From: Tenebrio molitor
Taxonomy: Eukaryota; Arthropoda; Insecta; Coleoptera; Tenebrionidae
NCBI RefSeq assembly: GCF_963966145.1
Contig: NC_091051.1
Span: 62,001-126,000 of the forward strand
Direction: 5' to 3'
Length of the DNA stretch: 64,000 nucleotides
Part shown: positions 51,042 to 63,100 of the stretch, in pieces
Position numbering within the stretch: the first letter of the stretch is position 1
Layout of the letters: the number at the start of each line of letters is the position of its first letter
The notes under the pieces: model-generated
The model's database searches: none
What the model was told of the DNA's origin: nothing
What the model saw: only the letters and a program-made list of their open reading frames with translations
Made by a program: the position numbers and the translations under genes

Positions 51042-51286
51042 ACGGAGATATGGCCGTTTAAAGTTTTGAAAGTTCAAACGGCCATAACTCCGTTATTAAG
51101 CGACTTAGAGCGATGAATTTGGCACCGTTGGATTCCTCTCGTCAAGCAGCTTCCTTTGAGCGAAAAATCTTCAAAAATTTAAAAAAATATTTTTTTGCGA
51201 ATTTCGCAAAAATTTTTATTTGAAAAGAAGCTCTTTGACGAGAGGAATCCAACGGTGTAAAATTTATTGCCGTAGCTTGCTTAATA

Positions 51287-54200
51287 ACGGAGATATGGCC
51301 GTTTAAAATTTTGAAAGTTCAAACGGCCATAACTCCGTTATTAAGCGACTTAGAGCGACGAATTTGGCACCGTTGGATTCCTCTCGTCAAGCAGCTTCTT
51401 TTGAGCGAAAAATCTTCAAAAATTAAAAAAAATATTTTTTTGCAAATTTCGCAAAAATTTTTATTTGTAAAGAAGCTCTTTGACGAGAGGAATCCAACGG
51501 TGTAAAATTTATTGCCGTAGCTTGCTTAATAACGGAGATATGGCCGTTTAAAGTTTTGAAAGTTCAAACGGCCATAACTCCGTTATTAAGCGACTTAGAG
51601 CGATGAATTTGGCACCGTTGGATTCCTCTCGTCAAGCAGCTTCTTTTGAGCGACAAATCTTCAAAAATTAAAAAAAATATTTTTTTGCGAATTTCGCAAA
51701 AATTTTTATTCGAAAAGAAGCTTTTTGACGAGAGGAATCCAACGGTGTAACATTTATTGCCGTAGCTTGCTTAATAACGGAGATATGGCCGTTTAAAGTT
51801 TTGAAAGTTCAAACGGCCATAACTCCGTTATTAAGCGACTTAGAGCGATGAATTTGGCACCGTTGGATTCCTCTCGTCAAGCAGCTTCTTTTGAGCGACA
51901 AATCTTCAAAAATTAAAAAAAATATTTTTTTGCGAATTTCGCAAAAATTTTTATTCGAAAAGAAGCTCTTTGACGAGAGGAATCCAACGGTGTAACATTT
52001 ATTGCCGTAGCTTGCTTAATAACGGAGATATGGCCGTTTAAAGTTTTGAAAGTTCAAACGGCCATAACTCTGTTATTAAGCGACTTAGAGCGATGAATTT
52101 GGCACCGTTGGATTCCTCTCGTCAAGCAGCTTCTTTTGAGCGAAAAATCTTCAAAAATTAAAAAAAATATTTTTTTGCGAATTTCGCAAAAATTTTTATT
52201 TGTAAAGAAGCTCTTTGACGAGAGGAATCCAACGGTGTAAAATTTATTGCCGTAGCTTGCTTAATAACGGAGATATGGCCGTTTAAAGTTTTGAAAGTTC
52301 AAACGGCCATAACTCCGTTATTAAGCGACTTAGAGCGATGAATTTGGCACCGTTGGATTCCTCTCGTCAAGCAGCTTCTTTTGAGCGAAAAATCTTCAAA
52401 AATTAAAAAAAAATTTTTTTGCGAATTTCGCAAAAATTTTTATTTGAAAAGAAGCTCTTTGACGAGAGGAATCCAACGGTGTAACATTTATTGCCGTAGC
52501 TTGCTTAATAACGGAGATATGGCCGTTTAAAGTTTTGAAAGTTCAAACGGCCATAACTCCGTTATTAAACGACTTAGAGCGATGAATTTGGCACCGTTGG
52601 ATTCCTCTCGTCAAGCAGCTTCTTTTGAGCGAAAAATCTTCAAAAATTAAAAAAAATATTTTTTTGCGAATTTCGCAAAAATTTTTATTTGTAAAGAAGC
52701 TCTTTGACGAGAGGAATCCAACGGTGTAACATTTATTGCCGTAGCTTGCTTAATAACGGAGATATGGCCGTTTAAAGTTTTGAAAGTTCAAACGGCCATA
52801 ACTCCGTTATTAAGCGACTTAGAGCGATGAATTTGGCACCGTTGGATTCCTCTCGTCAAGCAGCTTCTTTTGAGCGAAAAATCTTCAAAAATTAAAAAAA
52901 AATATTTTTTTGCGAATTTCGCAAAAATTTTTATTTGTAAAGAAGCTCTTTGACGAGAGGAATCCAACGGTGTAAAATTCATTGCCGTAGCTTGCTTAAT
53001 AACGGAGCTGTGGCCGTTTAAAGTTTTGAAAGTTCAAACGGCCATAACTCCGTTATTAAGCGACTTAGAGCGATGAATTTGGCACCGTTGGATTCCTCTC
53101 GTCAAGCAGCTTCTTTTGAGCGAAAAATCTTCAAAAATTAAAAAAAATATTTTTTTGCGAATTTCGCAAAAATTTTTATTTGAAAAGAAGCTCTTTGACG
53201 AGAGGAATCCAACGGTGTAAAATTTATTGCCGTAGCTTGCTTAATAACGGAGATATGGCCGTTTAAAGTTTTGAAAGTTCAAACGGCCATAACTCCGTTA
53301 TTAAGCGACTTAGAGCGATGAATTTGGCACCGTTGGATTCCTCTCGTCAAGCAGCTTCTTTTGAGCGACAAATCTTCAAAAATTAAAAAAAATATTTTTT
53401 TGCGAATTTCGCAAAAATTTTTATTCGAAAAGAAGCTTTTTGACGAGAGGAATCCAACGGTGTAACATTTATTGCCGTAGCTTGCTTAATAACGGAGATA
53501 TGGCCGTTTAAAGTTTTGAAAGTTCAAACGGCCATAACTCCGTTATTAAGCGACTTAGAGCGATGAATTTGGCACCGTTGGATTCCTCTCGTCAAGCAGC
53601 TTCTTTTGAGCGACAAATCTTCAAAAATTAAAAAAAATATTTTTTTGCGAATTTCGCAAAAATTTTTATTCGAAAAGAAGCTCTTTGACGAGAGGAATCC
53701 AACGGTGTAACATTTATTGCCGTAGCTTGCTTAATAACGGAGATATGGCCGTTTAAAGTTTTGAAAGTTCAAACGGCCATAACTCCGTTATTAAGCGACT
53801 TAGAGCGATGAATATGGCACCGTTGGATTCCTCTCGTCAAGCAGCTTCTTTTGAGCGAAAAATCTTCAAAAATTAAAAAAAATATTTTTTTGCGAATTTC
53901 GCAAAAATTTTTATTTGTAAAGAAGCTCTTTGACGAGAGGAATCCAACGGTGTAAAATTTATTGCCGTAGCTTGCTTAATAACGGAGATATGGCCGTTTA
54001 AAGTTTTGAAAGTTCAAACGGCCATAACTCCGTTATTAAGCGACTTAGAGCGATGAATTTGGCACCGTTGGATTCCTCTCGTCAAGCAGCTTCTTTTGAG
54101 CGAAAAATCTTCAAAAATTAAAAAAAATATTTTTTTGCGAATTTCGCAAAAATTTTTATTTGTAAAGAAGCTCTTTGACGAGAGGAATCCAACGGTGTAA

Positions 54201-55207
54201 AATTTATTGCCGTAGCTTGCTTAATAACGGAGATATGGCCGTTTAAAGTTTTGAAAGTTCAAACGGCCATAACTCCGTTATTAAGCGACTTAGAGCGATG
54301 AATTTGGCACCGTTGGATTCCTCTCGTCAAGCAGCTTCTTTTGAGCGAAAAATCTTCAAAAATTAAAAAAAAATTTTTTTGCGAATTTCGCAAAAATTTT
54401 TATTTGAAAAGAAGCTCTTTGACGAGAGGAATCCAACGGTGTAACATTTATTGCCGTAGCTTGCTTAGTAACGGAGATATGGCCGTTTAAAGTTTTGAAA
54501 GTTCAAACGGCCATAACTCCGTTATTAAACGACTTAGAGCGATGAATTTGGCACCGTTGGATTCCTCTCGTCAAGCAGCTTCTTTTGAGCGAAAAATCTT
54601 CAAAAATTAAAAAAAAATATTTTTTTGCGAATTTCGCAAAAATTTTTATTTGTAAAGAAGCTCTTTGACGAGAGGAATCCAACGGTTTAACATTTATTGC
54701 CGTAGCTTGCTTAATAACGGAGATATGGCCGTTTAAAGTTTTGAAAGTTCAAACGGCCATAACTCCGTTATTAAGCGACTTAGAGCGATGAATTTGGCAC
54801 CGTTGGATTCCTCTCGTCAAGCAGCTTCTTTTGAGCGAAAAATCTTCAAAAATTAAAAAAAAATATTTTTTTGCGAATTTCGCAAAAATTTTTATTTGTA
54901 AAGAAGCTCTTTGACGAGAGGAATCCAACGGTGTAAAATTCATTGCCGTAGCTTGCTTAATAACGGAGCTGTGGCCGTTTAAAGTTTTGAAAGTTCAAAC
55001 GGCCATAACTCCGTTATTAAGCGACTTAGAGCGATGAATTTGGCACCGTTGGATTCCTCTCGTCAAGCAGCTTCTTTTGAGCGAAAAATCTTCAAAAATT
55101 AAAAAAAATATTTTTTTGCGAATTTCGCAAAAATTTTTATTTGAAAAGAAGCTCTTTGACGAGAGGAATCCAACGGTGTAAAATTCATTGCCGTAGCTTG
55201 CTTAATA
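51287..55207. repeat. Right part of the a-head subfamily
   Basis: Unit 51287 duplicates unit 45424: AAAATTTTG/GTTC, GACGAATTT without the 10-bp deletion, GCAAATTTCGC and TTTGTAAAG. Unit 52022 has the private change ACTCTGTTATT. Unit 54471 ends in ACGGTTTAAC instead of ACGGTGTAAC. Units 53002 and 54963 are g-heads on GTTC bodies. The segment 53002-54962 is the partner of 48846-50806. Confidence 0.82.
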
Positions 55208-56676
55208 ACGGAGCTGTGGCCGTTTAAAGTTTTGAAATTTCAAACGGCCATAACTCCGTTATTAAGCGACTTAGAGCGATGAATTTGGCACCGTTGGATT
55301 CCTCTCGTCAAGCAGCTTCTTTTGAGCGAAAAATCTTCAAAAATTAAAAAAAATATTTTTTTGCGAATTTCGCAAAAATTTTTATTTGAAAAGATGCTCT
55401 TTGACGAGAGGAATCCAACGGTGTAAAATTCATTGCCGTAACTTGCTTAATAACGGAGCTATGGCCGTTTAAATTTTTGAAATTTCAAACGGCCATAACT
55501 CCGTTATTAAGCGACTTAGAGCGATGAATTTGGCACCGTTGGATTCCTCTCGTCAAGCAGCTTCTTTTGAGCGAAAAATCTTCAAAAATTAAAAAAAATA
55601 TTTTTTTGCGAATTTCGCAAAAATTTTTATTTGTAAAGAAGCTCTTTGACGAGAGGAATCCAACGGTGTAAAATTTATTGCCGTAGCTTGCTTAATAACG
55701 GAGATATGGCCGTTTAAATTTTGAAAGTTCAAACGGCCATAACTCCGTTATTAAGCGACTTAGAGCGATGAATTTGGCACCGTTGGATTCCTCTCGTCAA
55801 GCAGCTTCTTTTGAGCGAAAAATCTTCAAAAATTAAAAAAAATATTTTTTTGCGAATTTCGCAAAAATTTTTATTTGAAAAGAAGCTCTTTGACGAGAGG
55901 AATCCAACGGTGTAAAATTCATTGCCGTAGCTTGCTTAATAACGGAGCTGTGGCCGTTTAAAGTTTTGAAATTTCAAACGGCCATAACTCCGTTATTAAG
56001 CGACTTAGAGCGATGAATTTGGCACCGTTGGATTCCTCTCGTCAAGCAGCTTCTTTTGAGCGAAAAATCTTCAAAAATTAAAAAAAATATTTTTTTGCGA
56101 ATTTCGCAAAAATTTTTATTTGAAAAGATGCTCTTTGACGAGAGGAATCCAACGGTGTAAAATTCATTGCCGTAACTTGCTTAATAACGGAGCTATGGCC
56201 GTTTAAATTTTTGAAATTTCAAACGGCCATAACTCCGTTATTAAGCGACTTAGAGCGATGAATTTGGCACCGTTGGATTCCTCTCGTCAAGCAGCTTCTT
56301 TTGAGCGAAAAATCTTCAAAAATTAAAAAAAATATTTTTTTGCGAATTTCGCAAAAATTTTTATTTGTAAAGAAGCTCTTTGACGAGAGGAATCCAACGG
56401 TGTAAAATTTATTGCCGTAGCTTGCTTAATAACGGAGATATGGCCGTTTAAAGTTTTGAAAGTTCAAACGGCCATAACTCCGTTATTAAGCGACTTAGAG
56501 CGATGAATTTGGCACCGTTGGATTCCTCTCGTCAAGCAGCTTCTTTTGAGCGAAAAATCTTCAAAAATTAAAAAAAATATTTTTTTGCGAATTTCGCAAA
56601 AATTTTTATTTGTAAAGAAGCTCTTTGACGAGAGGAATCCAACGGTGTAAAATTTATTGCCGTAGCTTGCTTAATA
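55208..56676. repeat. Trimeric HOR, 734-735 bp x 2
   Basis: Two trimers start at 55208 and 55942. Each consists of a g-head/TTTC unit with AAAAGATGCTC and the linker GTAACTTGC, a c-head unit with the five-T loop (TTTAAATTTTTGAAA) and TTTGTAAAG, and an a-head unit. The a-head unit of the first trimer (55698) has a one-base-shorter loop and is 244 bp; that of the second (56432) is standard. This trimer is unrelated in unit composition to the 734-bp trimer at 1469-4404. Confidence 0.85.
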
Positions 56677-58145
56677 ACGGAGATATGGCCGTTTAAAGTT
56701 TTGAAAGTTCAAACGGCCATAACTCCGTTATTAAGCGACTTAGAGCGATGAATTTGGCACCGTTGGATTCCACTCGTCAAGCAGCTTCTTTTGAGCGACA
56801 AATCTTCAAAAATTAAAAAAAATATTTTTTGCGAATTTCGCAAAAATTTTTATTCGAAAAGAAGCTCTTTGACGAGAGGAATCCAACGGTGTAACATTTA
56901 TTGCCGTAGCTTGCTTAATAACGGAGATATGGCCGTTTAAAGTTTTGAAAGTTCAAACGGCCATAACTCCGTTATTAAGCGACTTAGAGCGATGAATTTG
57001 GCACCGTTGGATTCCTCTCGTCAAGCAGCTTCTTTTGAGCGAAAAATCTTCAAAAACTAAAAAAAATATTTTTTTGCGAATTTCGCAAAAATTTTTATTT
57101 GAAAAGAAGCTCTTTGACGAGAGGAATCCAACGGTGTAAAATTCATTGCCGTAGCTTGCTTAATAACGGAGATATGGCCGTTTAAAGTTTTGAAAGTTCA
57201 AACGGCCATAACTCCGTTATTAAGCGACTTAGAGCGATGAATTTGGCACCGTTGGATTCCTCTCGTCAAGCAGCTTCTTTTGAGCGAAAAATCTTCGAAA
57301 ATTAAAAAAAATATTTTTTTGCGAATTTCGCAAAAATTTTTATTTGAAAAGAAGCTCTTTGACGAGAGGAATCCAACGGTGTAAAATTCATTGCCGTAAC
57401 TTGCTTAATAACGGAGCTATGGCCGTTTAAATTTTTGAAATTTCAAACGGCCATAACTCCGTTATTAAGCGACTTAGAGCGATGAATTTGGCACCGTTGG
57501 ATTCCTCTCGTCAAGCAGCTTCTTTTGAGCAAAAAATCTTCAAAAATTAAAAAAAATATTTTTTTGCGAATTTCGCAAAAATTTTTATTTGAAAAGAAGC
57601 TCTTTGACGAGAGGAATCCAACGGTGTAACATTTATTGCCGTAGCTTGCTTAATAACGGAGATATGGCCGTTTAAAGTTTTGAAAGTTCAAACGGCCATA
57701 ACTCCGTTATTAAGCGACTTAGAGCGATGAATTTGGCACCGTTGGATTCCTCTCGTCAAGCAGCTTCTTTTGAGCGACAAATCTTCAAAAATTAAAAAAA
57801 ATATTTTTTTGCGAATTTCGCAAAAATTTTTATTCGAAAAGAAGCTCTTTGACGAGAGGAATCCAACGGTGTAACATTTATTGCCGTAGCTTGCTTAATA
57901 ACGGAGATATGGCCGTTTAAAGTTTTGAAAGTTCAAACGGCCATAACTCCGTTATTAAGCGACTTAGAGCGATGAATTTGGCACCGTTGGATTCCTCTCG
58001 TCAAGCAGCTTCTTTTGAGCGAAAAATCTTCAAAAATTAAAAAAAATATTTTTTTGCGAATTTCGCAAAAATTTTTATTTGTAAAGAAGCTCTTTGACGA
58101 GAGGAATCCAACGGTGTAAAATTCATTGCCGTAGCTTGCTTAATA
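56677..58145. repeat. Mixed units with a segment repeated at 60594
   Basis: Unit 56677 has TTCCACTCGTC, GCGACAAAT and a one-base-shorter core (244 bp), the same as the first unit of the 979-bp HOR that follows. Units 57166 and 57411 (ATCTTCGAAAATT with the GTAACTTGC linker, then the five-T-loop c-head with GAGCAAAAA) recur in that order at 60839 and 61084, offset 3,673 bp. Unit 56921 has the private core AAAAACTAAAA. Confidence 0.8.
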
Positions 58146-60103
58146 ACGGAGATATGGCCGTTTAAAGTTTTGAAAGTTCAAACGGCCATAACTCCGTTAT
58201 TAAGCGACTTAGAGCGATGAATTTGGCACCGTTGGATTCCACTCGTTAAGCAGCTTCTTTTGAGCGACAAATCTTCAAAAATTAAAAAAAATATTTTTTG
58301 CGAATTTCGCAAAAATTTTTATTCGAAAAGAAGCTCTTTGACGAGAGGAATCCAACGGTGTAACATTTATTGCCGTAGCTTGCTTAATAACGGAGATATG
58401 GCCGTTTAAAGTTTTGAAAGTTCAAACGGCCATAACTCCGTTATTAAGCGACTTAGAGCGATGAATTTGGCACCGTTGGATTCCTCTCGTCAAGCAGCTT
58501 CTTTTGAGCGACAAATCTTCAAAAATTAAAAAAAATATTTTTTTGCGAATTTCGCAAAAATTTTTATTCGAAAAGAAGCTCTTTGACGAGAGGAATCCAA
58601 CGGTGTAACATTTATTGCCGTAGCTTGCTTAATAACGGAGATATGGCCGTTTAAAGTTTTGAAAGTTCAAACGGCCATAACTCCGTTATTAAGCGACTTA
58701 GAGCGATGAATTTGGCACCGTTGGATTCCTCTCGTCAAGCAGCTTCTTTTGAGCGAAAAATCTTCAAAAATTAAAAAAAATATTTTTTTGCGAATTTCGC
58801 AAAAATTTTTATTTGTAAAGAAGCTCTTTGACGAGAGGAATCCAACGGTGTAAAATTCATTGCCGTAGCTTGCTTAATAACGGAGATATGGCCGTTTAAA
58901 GTTTTGAAAGTTCAAACGGCCATAACTCCGTTATTAAGCGACTTAGAGCGATGAATTTGGCACCGTTGGATTCCTCTCGTCAAGCAGCTTCTTTTGAGCG
59001 AAAAATCTTCAAAAATTAAAAAAAATATTTTTTTGCGAATTTCGCAAAAATTTTTATTTGTAAAGAAGCTCTTTGACGAGAGGAATCCAACGGTGTAAAA
59101 TTCATTGCCGTAGCTTGCTTAATAACGGAGATATGGCCGTTTAAAGTTTTGAAAGTTCAAACGGCCATAACTCCGTTATTAAGCGACTTAGAGCGATGAA
59201 TTTGGCACCGTTGGATTCCACTCGTCAAGCAGCTTCTTTTGAGCGACAAATCTTCAAAAATTAAAAAAAATATTTTTTGCGAATTTCGCAAAAATTTTTA
59301 TTCGAAAAGAAGCTCTTTGACGAGAGGAATCCAACGGTGTAACATTTATTGCCGTAGCTTGCTTAATAACGGAGATATGGCCGTTTAAAGTTTTGAAAGT
59401 TCAAACGGCCATAACTCCGTTATTAAGCGACTTAGAGCGATGAATTTGGCACCGTTGGATTCCTCTCGTCAAGCAGCTTCTTTTGAGCGACAAATCTTCA
59501 AAAATTAAAAAAAATATTTTTTTGCGAATTTCGCAAAAATTTTTATTCGAAAAGAAGCTCTTTGACGAGAGGAATCCAACGGTGTAACATTTATTGCCGT
59601 AGCTTGCTTAATAACGGAGATATGGCCGTTTAAAGTTTTGAAAGTTCAAACGGCCATAACTCCGTTATTAAGCGACTTAGAGCGATGAATTTGGCACCGT
59701 TGGATTCCTCTCGTCAAGCAGCTTCTTTTGAGCGAAAAATCTTCAAAAATTAAAAAAAATATTTTTTTGCGAATTTCGCAAAAATTTTTATTTGTAAAGA
59801 AGCTCTTTGACGAGAGGAATCCAACGGTGTAAAATTCATTGCCGTAGCTTGCTTAATAACGGAGATATGGCCGTTTAAAGTTTTGAAAGTTCAAACGGCC
59901 ATAACTCCGTTATTAAGCGACTTAGAGCGATGAATTTGGCACCGTTGGATTCCTCTCGTCAAGCAGCTTCTTTTGAGCGAAAAATCTTCAAAAATTAAAA
60001 AAAATATTTTTTTGCGAATTTCGCAAAAATTTTTATTTGTAAAGAAGCTCTTTGACGAGAGGAATCCAACGGTGTAAAATTCATTGCCGTAGCTTGCTTA
60101 ATA
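58146..60103. repeat. Tetrameric HOR, 979 bp x 2
   Basis: Two tetramers start at 58146 and 59125. The order is a 244-bp unit with CCACTCG and GCGACAAAT, a GCGACAAAT/TTCGAAAAG unit, then two TTTGTAAAG units with AAATTCATT. The first copy has the private change CTCGTTAAG. All heads are a-heads with the GTTC loop. Confidence 0.9.
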
Positions 60104-63100
60104 ACGGAGATATGGCCGTTTAAAGTTTTGAAAGTTCAAACGGCCATAACTCCGTTATTAAGCGACTTAGAGCGATGAATTTGGCACCGTTGGATTCCTC
60201 TCGTCAAGCAGCTTCTTTTGAGCGAAAAATCTTCAAAAATTAAAAAAAATATTTTTTTGCGAATTTCGCAAAAATTTTTATTCGAAAAGAAGCTCTTTGA
60301 CGAGAGGAATCCAACGGTGTAACATTTATTGCCGTAGCTTGCTTAATAACGGAGATATGGCCGTTTAAAGTTTTGAAAGTTCAAACGGCCATAACTCCGT
60401 TATTAAGCGACTTAGAGCGATGAATTTGGCACCGCTGGATTCCTCTCGTCAAGCAGCTTCTTTTGAGCAAAAAATCTTCAAAAATTAAAAAAAATATTTT
60501 TTTGCGAATTTCGCAAAAATTTTTATTTGAAAAGAAGCTCTTTGACGAGAGGAATCCAACGGTGTAACATTTATTGCCGTAGCTTGCTTAATAACGGAGA
60601 TATGGCCGTTTAAAGTTTTGAAAGTTCAAACGGCCATAACTCCGTTATTAAGCGACTTAGAGCGATGAATTTGGCACCGTTGGATTCCTCTCGTCAAGCA
60701 GCTTCTTTTGAGCGAAAAATCTTCAAAAATTAAAAAAAATATTTTTTTGCGAATTTCGCAAAAATTTTTATTTGAAAAGAAGCTCTTTGACGAGAGGAAT
60801 CCAACGGTGTAAAATTCATTGCCGTAGCTTGCTTAATAACGGAGATATGGCCGTTTAAAGTTTTGAAAGTTCAAACGGCCATAACTCCGTTATTAAGCGA
60901 CTTAGAGCGATGAATTTGGCACCGTTGGATTCCTCTCGTCAAGCAGCTTCTTTTGAGCGAAAAATCTTCGAAAATTAAAAAAAATATTTTTTTGCGAATT
61001 TCGCAAAAATTTTTATTTGAAAAGAAGCTCTTTGACGAGAGGAATCCAACGGTGTAAAATTCATTGCCGTAACTTGCTTAATAACGGAGCTATGGCCGTT
61101 TAAATTTTTGAAATTTCAAACGGCCATAACTCCGTTATTAAGCGACTTAGAGCGATGAATTTGGCACCGTTGGATTCCTCTCGTCAAGCAGCTTCTTTTG
61201 AGCAAAAAATCTTCAAAAATTAAAAAAAATATTTTTTTGCGAATTTCGCAAAAATTTTTATTTGAAAAGAAGCTCTTTGACGAGAGGAATCCAACGGTGT
61301 AACATTTATTGCCGTAGCTTGCTTAATAACGGAGATATGGCCGTTTAAAGTTTTGAAAGTTCAAACGGCCATAACTCCGTTATTAAGCGACTTAGAGCGA
61401 TGAATTTGGCACCGTTGGATTCCTCTCGTCAAGCAGCTTCTTTTGAGCGAAAAATCTTCAAAAATTAAAAAAAATATTTTTTTGCGAATTTCGCAAAAAT
61501 TTTTATTTGTAAAGAAGCTCTTTGACGAGAGGAATCCAACGGTGTAAAATTTATTGCCGTAGCTTGCTTAATAACGGAGATATGGCCGTTTAAAGTTTTG
61601 AAAGTTCAAACGGCCATAACTCCGTTATTAAGCGACTTAGAGCGATGAATTTGGCACCGTTGGATTCCTCTCGTCAAGCAGCTTCTTTTGAGCGAAAAAT
61701 CTTCAAAAATTAAAAAAAATATTTTTTTGCGAATTTCGCAAAAATTTTTATTTGAAAAGATGCTCTTTGACGAGAGGAATCCAACGGTGTAAAATTCATT
61801 GCCGTAACTTGCTTAATAACGGAGCTATGGCCGTTTAAATTTTTGAAATTTCAAACGGCCATAACTCCGTTATTAAGCGACTTAGAGCGATGAATTTGGC
61901 ACCGTTGGATTCCTCTCGTCAAGCAGCTTCTTTTGAGCGAAAAATCTTCAAAAATTAAAAAAAATATTTTTTTGCGAATTTCGCAAAAATTTTTATTCGA
62001 AAAGAAGCTCTTTGACGAGAGGAATCCAACGGTGTAACATTTATTGCCGTAGCTTGCTTAATAACGGAGATATGGCCGTTTAAAGTTTTGAAAGTTCAAA
62101 CGGCCATAACTCCGTTATTAAGCGACTTAGAGCGATGAATTTGGCACCGCTGGATTCCTCTCGTCAAGCAGCTTCTTTTGAGCAAAAAATCTTCAAAAAT
62201 TAAAAAAAATATTTTTTTGCGAATTTCGCAAAAATTTTTATTTGAAAAGAAGCTCTTTGACGAGAGGAATCCAACGGTGTAACATTTATTGCCGTAGCTT
62301 GCTTAATAACGGAGATATGGCCGTTTAAAGTTTTGAAAGTTCAAACGGCCATAACTCCGTTATTAAGCGACTTAGAGCGATGAATTTGGCACCGTTGGAT
62401 TCCTCTCGTCAAGCAGCTTCTTTTGAGCGAAAAATCTTCAAAAATTAAAAAAAATATTTTTTTGCGAATTTCGCAAAAATTTTTATTTGAAAAGAAGCTC
62501 TTTGACGAGAGGAATCCAACGGTGTAAAATTCATTGCCGTAGCTTGCTTAATAACGGAGCTGTGGCCGTTTAAAGTTTTGAAATTTCAAACGGCCATAAC
62601 TCCGTTATTAAGCGACTTAGAGCGATGAATTTGGCACCGTTGGATTCCTCTCGTCAAGCAGCTTCTTTTGAGCGAAAAATCTTCAAAAATTAAAAAAAAT
62701 ATTTTTTTGCGAATTTCGCAAAAATTTTTATTTGAAAAGATGCTCTTTGACGAGAGGAATCCAACGGTGTAAAATTCATTGCCGTAACTTGCTTAATAAC
62801 GGAGCTATGGCCGTTTAAATTTTTGAAATTTCAAACGGCCATAACTCCGTTATTAAGCGACTTAGAGCGATGAATTTGGCACCGTTGGATTCCTCTCGTC
62901 AAGCAGCTTCTTTTGAGCGAAAAATCTTCAAAAATTAAAAAAAATATTTTTTTGCGAATTTCGCAAAAATTTTTATTTGAAAAGAAGCTCTTTGACGAGA
63001 GGAATCCAACGGTGTAACATTTATTGCCGTAGCTTGCTTAATAACGGAGATATGGCCGTTTAAAGTTTTGAAAGTTCAAACGGCCATAACTCCGTTATTA

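Larger units (their letters stand above)
46894..51286. repeat. Nine-unit HOR, about 2.2 kb x 2
   Basis: The first copy is 46894-49090 and the second 49091-51286. Eight of nine units correspond at an offset of 2,197 bp. The shared order is GCGACAAAT with an ATATATT core and GCTTTTTGACG; GCGACAAAT; two TTTGTAAAG units; a 244-bp unit with a shortened core ending in the linker CTTAGTAACGG; a unit with ATTAAACGACTT and a longer A run; a long-core unit; and a 10-bp-deletion unit. The ninth units differ (g-head at 48846, a-head with GCTTCCTTTGAG at 51042). The first unit of copy 1 has a g-head on a GTTC body; in copy 2 the same position has an a-head. Confidence 0.85.
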
